Assembly: GCA_021234155.1 (NCBI GenBank)
Contig: JAJEKV010000026.1
Span: 2,542,001-2,606,000, forward strand
Direction: 5' to 3'
DNA: 64,000 bases
Source: Isoetes taiwanensis
Lineage: Eukaryota > Streptophyta > Lycopodiopsida > Isoetales > Isoetaceae
In this document: one piece after another, positions 24,801 to 36,389 of the stretch
How positions within the stretch are numbered: the stretch's first letter is position 1
Layout of the letters: every line of letters starts with the position of its first letter
Translations under genes and position numbers: made by a program
Notes under the pieces: model-generated
The model's input: only the letters and a program-made list of their open reading frames with translations
Told to the model about the DNA's origin: nothing
The model's database searches: none

Positions 24801-25669
24801 GACGCATCTTCTCTGCTCTCTAGCGAGGTGCTAGTGTTTGGAGTAATAGTGTTTGCTAGATTAGATCCTAGTAAATAGCTAGTATATATAATTAAACTTC
24901 GCTTTTCTCGCTCTAGGACGATAACCCAACCCCCCGGGTAATACTAATACTAATACTAACGCCTCGCTTTTTACAATAACATTTCTACGCATTACCTGTA
25001 ATTTAATATAACTTATAGTCCCCAATTCTTGCTCGCTTGGTTTAGGGTCAATAGCTTGGCTCTCATTAAGGGGTGGAATTTGAGACTTTAAGTATCCATA
25101 GAATTATTTACTTATAATCCGTGAATTATGCTTGATGTTATTTTGCTAGTCACTCTTTGAACTAACAAGAGTTCATCTATTACGTATCTCAAAAATGTTT
25201 CCAAACCATGCTACATTGGTGAGTTTTGGATTTTAAGTTCAAGAATTCCCTCGATACTACTTTTATCCCGATTGTATGATCTATCGCCTTCAAACATGGA
25301 AGCCGACATTGTATCGCATGCTACATTGGTGAGTTTTTGGTTTTTTTAATTCAAGGATTCCTGGATACTACTTTAATCCTGGATTGTATGATCTGCCACT
25401 TCAAACATGGAAGCCATACATTGTATCATATTTTGTTGTCGCCAAAAACATAAGGCATGCACATACAAAAATTCATAGTGAAGGATCTTTACCAAGAGGT
25501 CCTCACAAGGCTATACTAAATATGCGGTTGTGCCTCACTATCATCCGGGCAAAATACGTAGAACAGGTCCTAGTAAAGATAAGCTAGGTACCTTTATGCC
25601 ACCTAGCACGTAATAATTATGCCGATTGTTAACACATAAATTGTTCTACCATGGGTTGAGGTAGGTTTC
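21870..25669. repeat. array unit 2 (~3.80 kb)
   Basis: Full-length second copy. Its boundary is GGTTTTCTATATATA at 21864. It keeps the internal ~120 bp direct repeat (about 25200-25440) and the conserved open frame at 23474-23815. Confidence 0.9.
23474..23815 (+). CDS. unit 2 copy of the conserved short open frame
   Basis: A 113-codon frame, the counterpart of 19668-19982. The residues LNELFIGATSMQRPWFARE are identical in both. The C-terminal ends differ because of indels. Not recognised; possibly non-coding. Confidence 0.2.
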   Translation: MLFIENRLSYFLAINARVCAIENGKSRKEWIQIELGKSVCNLVEYLNELFIGATSMQRPWFAREVPPCIQGNFMTQIDGLLYRFTMTGYGFGAFPCLIISLEMHDRSNSIIQV

Positions 25670-28600
25670 TATATATATATATATACATATATATATAAAT
25701 TGGTCGCCCTGTATCAGACTTTCATAGCCTAGAATAGTGGGAAGTTCCCCACCCACTTCCGATATGGGTGGAAGCTCCTTATGCTAGTTGCCGCTGGCCA
25801 CCGCCTAAGCATAAGCCCACTATCCGGGTTGCTTTATTCTAAAAAAAGACTGCTCAAAGTTTTCCCCCAAATTTAAAAATTTTGTGTCAAGCAGGCAAAA
25901 TGCCACGCCCAATATTTTGTGGTTTGCACTTGGTTGCCAAATGGCATATGGTAACAAACGGATGTAATATCCAATTGTATTGTTATAGTGAGCTCAGGGT
26001 GACCCATGAGGTCAAAATTTTCCCTTAAGCAAATTTAATACTTGAATATAGGTGGGCAAACTATGGTTGTTATTTAGGGCTTGATTATTCACTTATGTGG
26101 AGCCAAAGATGGCCCCCGGCATTAATGTGATGTGCCCTTGCTAAATGAGGTCGCCTACATTTGCCTCACACATATTGCCTTACAAAGGTGGGTAGTGTTG
26201 TTGATACATAATAAGCTTTCCGTGATTGGGATTTGATTTTCAACAAGGCAGTCACATGTTGGGTGTATCGCCTTTGCCTTGTTTTTGTGGCACCAAGAAT
26301 ATCATGTTGTGGCAATATGGGTAATACCATAATATGGAAAATACCTCAATAACATTCTATCTTGGGTAAGACATTTTCATGGAGAAAAAATATTGTAGTA
26401 CGGTACACTATATGAAAAAACATGTTGGATGGGAGTGTTGCTAAATTTGTTCCCATTCTTGAAATTATGGAGGATGGTTTGAAGCAACCATTGTTTTGTT
26501 TTGATGTTTTTTTTACTCTAACATACGTGCTACCTTTTACATGGGAGCATATGTTAAAAATATGGGAAGTTAGGCTAGATGTGGATTTCAAATAATATTT
26601 TTGTTTTGAAATGAGCCACTTGGGTTTCTTTTTGCATGATGCAAGTGCATGCAATGCATGCGTGCAATACTTTTGTAAAAAGTAAAAAGAAAAAGAAAAA
26701 TGTTTCTTATCTACATGGGGTCTTTTTAGCCCACGTTTCCTTATAATGGACCAATATAATACCATGGCAAGGTATGTATGAAAAGTAATGTATTTTGTAT
26801 TTTGGTAAAATACCAAAAATTGGATTTTGAGAAATGGACGTCTCATTTTCCTACAAAGATTAGGGCCAATATCGCGGCGCCTCGATAAGCCCAAAATGGT
26901 CACCATAAGGGCAAAACCAGATCGCTGATGGGTGACAGATATCGATTCGGGTTTTCGATGTAGCATAGCCGATATGGCTTCGCCCATGACTCGTGACCGC
27001 CGAAAAGCCATGGGCCCCGTGATTTCGGCATGTGTAGTAACCGAAAGAGCGTACCAAAATTTTGTTGATGATCCGGCCTACCGAATACGCCTTTGCCGAT
27101 CAACTTCGAAGTTACCCCTTTGCTTAAACCTCGCAGACTGCATACAATGATGGATCTCTCGCAGCGCTATATAAACATGGAACAAAAAGGTATTTTGCAT
27201 TGTTATGTATAAGCCGCCATTACCTTATTTAATGATTACTTGATGATGATAGGGTGCTCCAAAGGGCGCACTCCAAATAAATGTTGTTCATTGAGAACCG
27301 GCTCTCATATTTTCTGTTATAAATGCTCGAAGTTTGTGCATCGAAAATGGAAAGAGCCGCAAAGAATGGATCCAAAATTGGAGCTAGGCAAATCGGGTTT
27401 GTAATCTTGTCAATATTTGAATGAATTGTTTATTGGTGCCACTTCTATGCAAAGACCATGGTTTGCAAGGGAAGTTCCACCATGCATACAAGGAAATTTT
27501 ATGACACAAATCGATGGCCTACTCTATCGATTCACAATGACTGGTTATGGATTTGGAGCTTTTCCAGGTCTGCGAATATCAGGTTAGAAATGCATGATAG
27601 ATCAAACAGTATCATTCAGGTTTGACATATTCTATGTGAATGATATGATCTTTCTATGATTATGGTATGATCTTTCTATGACTATGTTCTCGCTTTATGA
27701 CCACAAGTGGAATTATTATCCGAGTTGTGAACTTGGAAAATGCTTAAATATTTTATGCTTTGTTTCTAAGATCATGATGTCGGGCTATATATTATTATGG
27801 CAATCCAAAGAAATGTAGACCATATGGGCATGCTTGGTATAGATTTCTTGGTTGTACATGCCTTGAAAAACTGCCACATGCATTTAACTACAATTTTGTG
27901 ATGATTGTGAATGCTCCACATGAATTAATTTTGTTATAGGTTTACATGAACATAGTTCATTAGAACTACTATTCCAGCTTTTCTTTCTTTTCTTTCCTGT
28001 TAAATGGGAATCGGGGCAAAAGGATACAATTGGTGATCGCTGATAAACCGAGACCCAATGTACCTTTTGGCCCTTGCATCGCTACGGATTACCGCTAACG
28101 CTTGCATGATTGGTCGCAGTACCGGGTCTCCTCCAATTGTCTCTTCTTTGCTAGCATGGTTGCGCTTAACATGGAAGTCTATGGAATAACCAAGAACAAT
28201 TGTAATCGCAGTAATCGCACGCCTACACTTTACGATTATTGTTTTTGGTATACACAATTAATTCATTAAGTATTCTACTTTGCATTTTAATTGCTTAGTT
28301 TTATGATACTTTTAAAACTTTGTCGCTACTACTTTGCATTGAGGAAGCGGGTTTTGGGACTTGAGAAATCGCCTTTCACCGTGACTTTTTTAAGTGTTAA
28401 GTGGTTAGATTAATTTTATGACAAGTAAGATTACTTTGAATTATGGGTATTTTGCAACTACTTTTCATTAAGAATACATGGTTTTGGGGCTTGAGAAATC
28501 AGTCCTCTACTAGGTAGCCTTAATGGTTAGTTGTTATGTTCTAGTTTATAACAACTAAAATTAAAATAGTACCGTGATCCGGGGGATGGGCCCGGGTAAC

Positions 28601-28675
28601 GCCAGACGCATCTTTCCTCTCAATTCTAGCGAGGTGCTAGTGTTTGGAGTAATAGTGTTTGCTAGATTAGATATA
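25670..28675. repeat. array unit 3, truncated (~3.0 kb)
   Basis: Third copy. It breaks off about 3 kb into the unit, at the point that corresponds to 24866 in unit 2, and is followed by a TA tract. The open frame conserved in units 1 and 2 is interrupted here by several indels near 27330-27420. Confidence 0.9.
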
Positions 28676-28690
28676 TATATATATATATAT
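28676..28690. repeat. TA tract closing the array
   Basis: A short (TA)n run joins the truncated third unit to the inverted transposon end at 28690. Confidence 0.7.
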
Positions 28691-28760
28691 ACAAGTATTT
28701 ATACTATAAGGGAGTATATCAAGTCGACTGGTCGCTTACTAAGAAGTCAAAGTCAAAGTT
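28690..28760 (-). other. 3' terminus (copy G), inverted partner of copy D
   Basis: Reads TACAAGTATTTATACTATAA then GGGAGTATATCAAGTCGAC. On the minus strand it ends in CTTG followed by T and (TA)n. It is proposed as the 3' end of the minus-strand element spanning 28691-37212. Confidence 0.65.
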
Positions 28761-29878
28761 GCAATCACTGTGAAATAAAAAAGGCAAATCAGTAGCTAAA
28801 AGTGTAGTTACTCTTGGCATAGATATTATCTTAACTGCTTTTATTCAATGGGCATCCATTCTTGGTCTCGAAAGTGGGGGTGTCTTTGCCTCGATAAGTC
28901 GAATTCAATGTCTCCTCTACCAAGTAGCATAAGCGTATTTGTTGAACAACCTACGTAAAATGCATCCACACACTCTTGCAACCTACTAAAATTGTGAATG
29001 TAACTTATTGTTATATTCCTAATCATCTCAACTGAATCCCAATTTCTTCAATCGAAAAGCTAAGGATCCCAAACAAGTGTCAACGTCGTAATAATTTGAC
29101 AACTTGGTGAGTATCGTGCGGATAACTTCTTTGACCATGTGCTCCCTTGACTGCTGAAAAGCAATGAGCGCTCCAAAACACATTACACAATGCAATGACT
29201 TATTTTTGAAAATGAAATAGCTTTTAATCTATTGAAATATTATGGATTACTTTCTCGCAATAGCAAAAATGAGTTCTTCAAACCATAAACCACCTAATTA
29301 GAAACGACATGGGCAAACAAAATCAATATAAGTGTCTTGTCATCATTCTTGAATGGTTCCTTGACAAATGGTGATCGTGAACAATGCTCACGAAGTTCAA
29401 TGACAAGGAATGCAAGTCCAAGCTACTCAAAATGTAAAAGAATCTCTTATGAAATAATTTTGAAATAGACACTATCCAAAATTTTTGAATTCAAACTAAT
29501 AAAATGGGTTCTTTATTTAACACAGTGCAAAAATTGTGGATCCTAGCCTGATATTTGAAAATAGAAGTCTCCTTAATTGTATTTATTGGAGATACCATGC
29601 CCCTACTTGGTCCTTTAGTACAAATGGCCTTCGTTTGAAAATGGAACAAATGCATGAAACATCCGAGGAAACTTCAACTGGCAAATATATAACACATGCT
29701 AGTATGATTCTCAACTTCTCTCTTCTGTTACAGCTATGTCTCCTTTTATTTTTCTCTCTTTTAATTAAAAAATGAAAAAACGAATGTTTATTGTCGTTAA
29801 GAGTAGTGTGGCATCTACATGTTTGCGTGCGAGAAGTTGTGCCTGAATTATAATGTTTTTTCATAAATGGTGCTCTTT
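28761..29878. other. AT-rich region without recognised gene
   Basis: Near 28761-29500 the minus strand resembles degenerate TE sequence, but no domain could be named. No RNA gene was seen. Confidence 0.35.
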
Positions 29879-29953
29879 TAGACAGATAGAAATAGACTTC
29901 TAGGCATCACCTGTTCTAGACAGATAGAAATAGACTTCTAGGCATCACCTGTT
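29878..29953. repeat. two-copy tandem duplication, ~38 bp
   Basis: AGACAGATAGAAATAGACTT followed by CTAGGCATCACCTGTT is present twice in a row without differences in the core. Confidence 0.85.
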
Positions 29954-30720
29954 TGTGAAAGAAGAGAGAAGATTTTAAATAGAGAGCCTGAGCTCCAATA
30001 TGCTCATCCAGAGTGATTAAGCAGCAAGAACCAGCTTCAACAGTACGATGCCCCAAAATCATCATGTGAAACAAAGTTCTTTATGGGAGTCTCTGGTAGT
30101 GGCGGCGAACCGGAGAAGCCGCAGCTTTGAATCCAACACTTGCTTTAGTCTTGCTGTGGTGCTGTGCAAGGTACCAACAGGTGAGGAGGAATGGCCAATG
30201 ATTTTGCTGCCAAGTTAAGCCATTGCGTTGAATCTGGTTTAACCATTCATGACAGTACAATAAAAAAAGCAATTTAATAACCACAGTTCATCTTCTACAC
30301 CCTGAAACACAAGACTGGGATTTGGCAGCCTGTCAGGTGTCGCTCAATTTTGGAAGGAGCTAATGTACCCTGACCATTAGACCAATTGTAAGACTTACTA
30401 CTACATCCGGCCACTCTTCTAATAGTTTTAACATAAGGAGGGCACATAGTCATTTTCGACCGCAAATACCAAATATCCATTAGTACGGGAATCTCAATTG
30501 CCCCCGCCATCTATGACGGCAACCCCATCTCCCAAGTACCGGGTACTCCTTCCCCGAAATGCCTCAGATCACCGCTCTATTTCCCTTCTATCATCCTCCC
30601 CGCCAAGTTCCTTATATTGTCGGCCTCCTTTCGTATGTCCTCCTCTTCGTATGGCCTTCACATTCGAGGGTAGAACATCGTAAAGCCTAGACTTTGAAGT
30701 CCCTTCGATCGTAACTTCTT
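29954..30720. other. no recognised feature
   Basis: Short frames on both strands without similarity to known proteins. No motif could be supported. Confidence 0.3.
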
Positions 30721-31245
30721 TCACGAAGTTGAGGGCTCCAAAACCAACAAGGGGTCTCTCAAGAGCAAGTCGACGTCTTTGCTTTGTTGGGGCTGATAAG
30801 TCGCTCCAAATGCAATTCGCATCAAGGGGTATGGAGGAATCTCAAATGCACTACTGATGCTTAAAACATCCTCACCAGAAATGTACCTACATACAAAACG
30901 AAAAGGTCAACACTGAAATTATACAGCATTATATAATCCTGTAAAGAAATTTTGCTTTGTCAGGTACTCTTGCGTCCTCTGTATTGTGAGTCTAAGATTG
31001 CACATATCTTCCTGGGAACGGATTGCCACCAAAGTATCAAATTTTACCCGTGGAAATACGAGTTGGGCTTTCACCAGTGCATCTGGTTCCTGCTGCAAAA
31101 GTGCCTGCCGAACTTCTTCATAAACCTTGGCCATAACCCGATTGGGTTCCGTGGACGTTAAAATTTCTTCCTTCCTTCCTTTCATTTCTTCCTTCCTTCC
31201 TTTCATGACTTGATAGAAGTTGAAAAGAGAAGCTCCATTTTGCAA
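30721..31245 (-). pseudogene. unidentified gene fragment, two exon-like segments
   Basis: On the minus strand, 31245-30919 is a 108-codon frame containing AKVYEEVRQALLQQEPDALV and a short duplicated MKGRKEE. After a likely intron (acceptor TATGTAG before 30887), a second open segment reads SGEDVLSISSAFEIPPYPLM and stops at TGA 30721. The composition looks like real protein, and the strand agrees with the VPS13 and Mpv17 pieces. The donor site linking the two segments was not found, and I do not recognise the family. Confidence 0.35.
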
Positions 31246-32804
31246 GGGTTCTGTAAACGTGTATACAGAACTGATAATGGTCTACATGGCTTCAAGTCGG
31301 TGCTTTCTTATTTGCATTTGCTTTCTCGTGGGATCAATCGTATTTATATTGATCTTTATCTATACCGCTTCATATTTAACATTAAATAGTTAGTTTAAAG
31401 ATAGCATGATTTTATTGACGATAGAAAGCAAGAACCAAAAAATGTGAAGACCTACTTACAAATTACAAATCCAAAAAGTAGTCGCAAACATAAAGAATAG
31501 GCACAAATTTATCCTCGACTACCAATCCCAAAAAAATCAACACCGAAACATCTCAGACACCTTAAAAATCTCAAAAAGCTAAGGCATTTGAGATTAATAT
31601 ATGCTTGCAATAAAGATATGAATGCATGACTTTTGACAAATACGCCATGGCATACCAAAAGACATGGAACGTAGACGGCATCACCCCCTCGTTGAAGCTT
31701 TATAGAAACACGTACATAAACATGTCAAAGCTTCACACTTGTTAAGCATCGTTGCTAACTCCACAAGCGTAGGGAGGACATTTAATCTGCCGCATCACAA
31801 TGGTCGCCCTGCTTTTTTCCTTTTCATCCCGAAATGAATCAATATCCGCACACGATGAACAATAACCACTTTTTGCGCATATATAGCCAAAAGGACCCCG
31901 TCATCCAAGAAAGCCAAGGAAATCAAGCCATATGCTCAATTGTTGACATGACAAAATAGTCATAAATCATAAATAGCCCACCCTCATCAATACAACCATT
32001 GCCAAAAATGTAACCTTATTATGGATTTTGCAAGATGTTCTTAAAACAATTAGAAGCTAGAAAAACTTTAACTATGTAGCAAAAACTTGGGAAGCATGGT
32101 TGATATGCAAGTTAATAAAGACCGATCAATTCTAAATTGCACCATAAGGCAAGCCCTCAAGCATCCGATATACCCCTCAAATTAACTCTCAACTTATCCC
32201 CGCATCAATTTTCCCTTTGAATAACAAACCACTCCATTAGGATCATTTTATAGAGAAATAGATGTAGCCATGTTTGTGTCTGAACCTACCATTTTCTCTA
32301 TTCACAAAGCCACATTATTGTAGTGCTAACGAGTGTATTACCTATTGCCCTATTTGCACCTTCAAGGCTGTGGCCATAGTCAATTTTGCATGACCCCGCA
32401 ACATGTAGGCACTTTAAAAAAAGTCTTATGTGCTCTGTTTCTTCCATATTCTTCAGAACTACTTACCTTTTCACGCAACTTGAAGTCGCGAATCGATGTT
32501 CGTGTTGCATCTGCATGGAACATTTTAAAGTTTAATGTTAAGCATAAACATAAGCACTAAGCATAAACATATGGAGTAGCATTCATCATAAAGACAAACC
32601 CAACACCTCAAATGCAAATGTTAACGACCATGCTTTCTAAAAAAGGGATTGATCGAGGAAACCAAATAAGGATGGTTATTTTATTCCAGTAATTGAAGCC
32701 CTTTAGAATGGGGATGAGATTGATCCTAATTCAAGGATTGAAGTGCTCTATTACAATCAGATAAATTTTTTTGAAGCTCATGATTGCAAACAATTCTTCT
32801 AAAG
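31246..32804. other. no recognised gene
   Basis: About 1.5 kb of AT-rich sequence with no open frame of interest and no RNA gene. Small direct repeats only, for example TAAGCATAAACAT near 32540-32572. Confidence 0.35.
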
Positions 32805-33165
32805 CTAATAATCCATGTACACCCTCACAGCATGAACCCCAACCATCATTTCTAAATCATAGGGAGGGTAATTTACTCCAGCTAAATTTAGTTCTCCTGT
32901 AACTCATTTACACAGACTGTGCCGTCTTGCATCAAGAACCCTCCAATAGCAACTTCCGAAGCATCCGTCACAACTTGGGATTGTTTATCCATCTCATGGA
33001 TTTTCAATACAGGAGCAATTACTGATGTTCATTTAAGCACAACAAAACTAGGTTCAATATCATCCCAAGGTGGTCAGCCGTTTTGTGATACGTTGAGAGA
33101 GGCTATAAAGTTTATCGACCTTAATGTGAACAATTCCACAAAGTTAACAATAGTTTTCTTTGTGG
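32805..33165 (-). pseudogene. Ty3/gypsy polymerase fragment (RT-RNase H junction)
   Basis: On the minus strand, frames spliced across several stops read IAPVLKIHEMD, then VVTDASEVAIGGFLMQDG, the classic start of gypsy RNase H (TDAS...GGVLMQ). This is followed by LNLAGVNYPPYDLEMMVGVH, matching the later RNase H segment of the family. The intervening VAYESRKL block is damaged, and no LTRs were found. It is a small, old fragment embedded in the larger element. Confidence 0.7.
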
Positions 33166-33210
33166 TGCATTCCTTCTAGTTCATGTTACAATGGACCGTA
33201 GGCCATGGAG

Positions 33211-33720
33211 TTAGATGCAAATGATCCTCTTCAGCGCATTTTGGAAACAAACGAACTTATCAACTAAATGCACTGTGGCAACATGACCAAGAAAAATGTA
33301 AGTGAGCGCAGTATAAGACAAAGCTTTTTGGCTGGACAGGAAGGGATCTACTCTTACAGCAATAAACTTTCCACAGATCCACAGGTCGCTCCATCCTGTC
33401 TTTAATTTTCTTTGCCTTAACATATAACTTTTAAGATACAACCAAACAATGGATGGACAAATAAGTTCCTTCTGCTTAGGAAGGAGATAAAATAAATTTC
33501 TAGAACCAGCAGATTCCCTAGTCAGCTCAGGCTGGGGGACCCATTGTAGATGAAAGGTAGAAATTCCAAAATATGGAATAGCATGACATGAATGCAACCC
33601 TTGTTTGTAACGGCAGCACGCTGCAAACATATAATGCTTGTCAGTGTATGAAGTAAAAAATGAATATAGTTGAGCAGGAGTGACTTTGAATGACAGACCT
33701 TAAAATGCATCCAAATATGG
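33211..33720. other. no recognised gene
   Basis: Minus-strand frames of 60-140 codons are present, but none resembles a known protein. Confidence 0.3.
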
Positions 33721-33975
33721 CTTTCATGACATGCAAGTTTTCAACTCTTGCAAATGTCACCTTAGAAGCTGAATGATCCCGTGATTGGCAATACTTAGTG
33801 ATATGTGCAACTTCGGAGTCCAGCATAATATTAGAGACTTGTATCACTAACTGACCTGTAAAATGGGGCCTACTGCCCACAATTATCTTTGAAACCATGC
33901 TTAATGGCACGGATAGAAAGTGCTCCAAGGTGTTTATCAGGAATATCACGAGGAGATCCAAAAGCTCTGCTCAAT
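33721..33975 (-). pseudogene. unidentified exon-like segments
   Basis: A minus-strand segment reads SPRDIPDKHLGALSIRAIKH and, after an acceptor TTTTACAG, LVIQVSNIMLDSEVAHITKY with a donor AAG|GTGACA. Good splice sites and protein-like composition suggest captured exons. The family was not identified. Confidence 0.3.
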
Positions 33976-34114
33976 TAGACTGTAGTTATGCCCCATACTG
34001 GTTATGCCTGCCTGTTCTTTTGCATTTACACTTGTACATGCCTAACATCTATTGAATCTTATGCTTGTAAAATGGCAGTCCAAGATTACACAGTGCTTAA
34101 GCAGTTAACAGTCA

Positions 34115-34480
34115 CTAACTTCTGCCCATGGAATCTAGCTCTAACGAACGTGCATAACTATGTATGTTTGGACTTTCTGATTGGAAATATATTTTTACTG
34201 CTTTGCAACAGAATGTCACTTCAGCAAAGGCATTAAGAAAGTAGAGTTGAATGAATTCTTCTCCGGTCAACTTTTTGGACAATTCATAGCTCAAAAAAAG
34301 TGCAGAAACCTCCCGACCTCTGCTGACTATGAAGCTTGACTTCATGTAGAGATTTGTATAATATGTATGTCCTTCCTGACTTTTAGATAAGATTTCATAC
34401 TTCTTTAGCATCGCACTTGCGAAGAACTTATCATTGACACAAGGCATTTCTACGTAAAATGATAAGCACAGGGAAGCCAC
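34115..34480 (-). CDS. open frame of unknown nature
   Basis: A 121-codon minus-strand frame including KKYEILSKSQEGHTYYTNLY, immediately downstream of the Mpv17/PMP22 exons. No family was recognised. It does not read like the expected Mpv17 C-terminus (WVVPL.AR.AFMS). It may be partly exonic. Confidence 0.2.
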   Translation of the reverse strand: MASLCLSFYVEMPCVNDKFFASAMLKKYEILSKSQEGHTYYTNLYMKSSFIVSRGREVSALFLSYELSKKLTGEEFIQLYFLNAFAEVTFCCKAVKIYFQSESPNIHSYARSLELDSMGRS

Positions 34481-34484
34481 TCAC

Positions 34485-34726
34485 CCAAAATTTACAACAC
34501 TTGCAGGAATCCAGAACTTCCAACCTGTAGAGACATGATTCTTGTCAGGCACGATGTCCAAATATGCACAAAAGACACAACTTGAAATTGTACCACTAAC
34601 TAAAGTCGACAGGGCCTTATCCTGATATTGCTTGGGAAGTTCATGCAGTTGGCCTTGCCACAAACTATTCCATGCGAAAACAACCAAGATAACGCATGGA
34701 CCAAGAACTACCTGATTTAGCCCAAC
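34485..34726 (-). pseudogene. Mpv17/PMP22 family membrane protein, two exons only
   Basis: Minus-strand exons 34726-34594 and 34524-34485 are joined by a GT-AG intron of about 70 bp. They read VGLNQVVLGPCVILVVFAWN, then WQGQLHELPKQYQDKALSTL, then GWKFWIPASVVNFG. This is the central part of plant Mpv17/PMP22-like proteins (peroxisomal, mitochondrial or plastid membranes), including the GLDQ..LGP and GW.FWIP...NF signatures. The exons before and the final exon (WVVPL...) were not found nearby, so this is a partial gene. The segment itself has no stop, which suggests fairly recent capture. Confidence 0.7.
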
Positions 34727-35060
34727 CTGCAAGGATAAGAGATTGAATTTTGAGTATAGGAACCTACCAACTAAAATGGGATATATTCAGTAGCCTCCAT
34801 ACTAACCTTCAATGTGAGGTTAAGAGGACTCTTTGCCGGAAGAGTCCTCTATATTTTGAACAGACGGCTCTGCTGGCAGCAATAAAAAATTGATGTCCAA
34901 TTTCATTGACATTGGTTTTCTATAAAAATGCCTGAGCTAAGGATAAATAACTCACAGAACTCCGTGAACATCTTCCTACGTAAATGCAGGAAGTCAGTAT
35001 AGTCAGGACCAAGCTCGCAAATCACAGGCATCCATGCGATTATCAAAACCAACGTCTAAC

Positions 35061-35142
35061 CTGAACCCCTGGGTAAGAAATCACAGCCCACAACACTCTC
35101 CATCAGCCAGCTCTGAAGGGAAGAACCCGAGCTGTTCGCCAT
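35061..35142 (-). CDS. possible first exon of an unidentified gene
   Basis: ATG at 35142 opens MANSSGSSLQSWLMESVVGC and runs to a donor TCAG|GTTAGA at 35061. A further open segment at about 35035-34920 contains PDYTDFLHLRRKMFTEFCE. Its position upstream of the Mpv17-like exons on the same strand could make it their 5' exon, but no similarity supports this. Confidence 0.25.
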
Positions 35143-36041
35143 GTCAGTGCAGTTATGTGGCTGTAGCTGGGAAGAAAAGGGAAGATTCACTGGAAAAAGC
35201 AGATCGACATTAAGCCAATAGAACGCAAACAAGAAGCCTCCTTTGTAACACTTTCATCAATAGAACTGGCTTCATCATCCATCAAAACCACATACAAAGG
35301 CTATAATCTGTCCACCATTATGTCACAGCTGAAGAACACAGAAGCCAGAGTTACTGCACTGTTTATAACAACTAATTATTACAACCATAAATCAAAATCC
35401 TAGCTACTGTGTAAACCAGTCTTTTTTCTTTTTCTATTTTGCTTGGCTCTCCTAGCATCTGTTACCTCAGAGCTCCACTATGGCACCTCGCATTCAGCCT
35501 GCCTTTCTCATCCTCTTCCTAGGTTTGCAGCAATTGCAAGGTGAAGCCCTTTTTCATGCTATTAGACAAAATAACTATTTATGTTTCACCCCTGACTTTA
35601 AGATACACAATCTTATCAGGTCAAACACATCTATTTGATAGTCTGTTAGTCTTTGGCGACTCATATGCGGGCAATATCAGCATCAGGGAGTCTTTTTCAA
35701 CATTATCTTACAAAAGCTTTGCCTGAACCCATTTTACACTCTAGCACAGACCTCTTAATTCAAAAACCAAGTTCATTTCCAGTGGTAGTTGAATTCTTGC
35801 AAAGCTCATATGGGCAGTGTGTACAATATGGCTGCCAGCAATCTCCCATCTATATACGGTGTCAACAAGACATGCGGCCACAAACGTCAGAATCATAAAG
35901 GACAGTTGGCTAAATACAATAATGGACATGACATTTTTGGCTGTTTCCAACCAAATCAAAAGCCTAGCTACTGTGTGAACCGCTCTTGCACATCAAAACA
36001 GTATAGATAGGCAGAATATTATTCAGATGTGGGTGGCTCAC
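35143..36041. other. no recognised gene
   Basis: Contains several frames of 60-80 codons on both strands but no family match. It lies between the VPS13-like exons and the Mpv17-like region. Confidence 0.3.
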
Positions 36042-36389
36042 CTTTATTCCAATATTTGGGTATACATAATGATCAGAAACTCCATCATCTTGAGTAGTTA
36101 TAGAGCATTTCAATACGAACTCTGCTTGTTTTACCTTGTGGACAAATATTACTGGCATTGGAGTTACAGGCAACTGGTTGTCAAGCTGAAGCCGATCAAT
36201 TCGAAGCTTCACTCTGCATATCATCTTACACGTCATACCACAAACAATAAAATTAAGATGTGAAAGGAACAGACCTGCTAGTTTTTGTGCTAACTCCCAC
36301 AGCATAGGAGAGGATAAACTTCTGAACAGGCAAATAAAGTAGTTCCTCTGGAGTGTGATCAACAACTGAGATGCCAAAGCCTACCATCT
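36042..36389 (-). pseudogene. VPS13-like lipid-transfer protein, two exons
   Basis: Minus-strand exons 36389-36275 and 36213-36042 have good splice borders (CTTCAG|, CAG|GTCTGT, ATGCAG|, AAAG|GTGAGC). They read VGFGISVVDHTPEELLYLPV, then LRIDRLQLDNQLPVTPMPVI, then CSITTQDDG...YVYPNIGIK. This order and wording match the SHR-BD/C-terminal region of plant VPS13 (SHRUBBY-like) proteins, very large bridges that move lipid between membranes. Only about 95 residues of a protein of over 3000 are present. The next expected block (INIHEPIIWR) was not found, so this is a captured fragment. Confidence 0.75.

Larger units (their letters stand above)
18030..28690. repeat. tandem array of a ~3.8 kb unit, 2.8 copies
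   Basis: The same ~3.8 kb sequence occurs three times head-to-tail. The landmark CATGTTGGATGGGAG falls at 18805, 22616 and 26421, giving periods of 3811 and 3805 bp. Each unit starts with a TA tract and TACATATATATATAAATTGG. The third copy stops at GCTAGATTAGAT and passes straight into a TA tract. Copies are highly similar except for many small indels at CG sites. No gene family was recognised inside. The array lies exactly between two inverted transposon ends. Confidence 0.95.

Noticed and set aside
18001-28720. The inverted CTCCCTC...TACAAATACTTG arms as the two TIRs of one Stowaway-like MITE
   Set aside because: The CTCCCTC-TA resemblance is real, but the similarity extends well beyond the CTCCCTC edge on both sides, and the same end occurs singly elsewhere without a partner. 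Kept only as an alternative.
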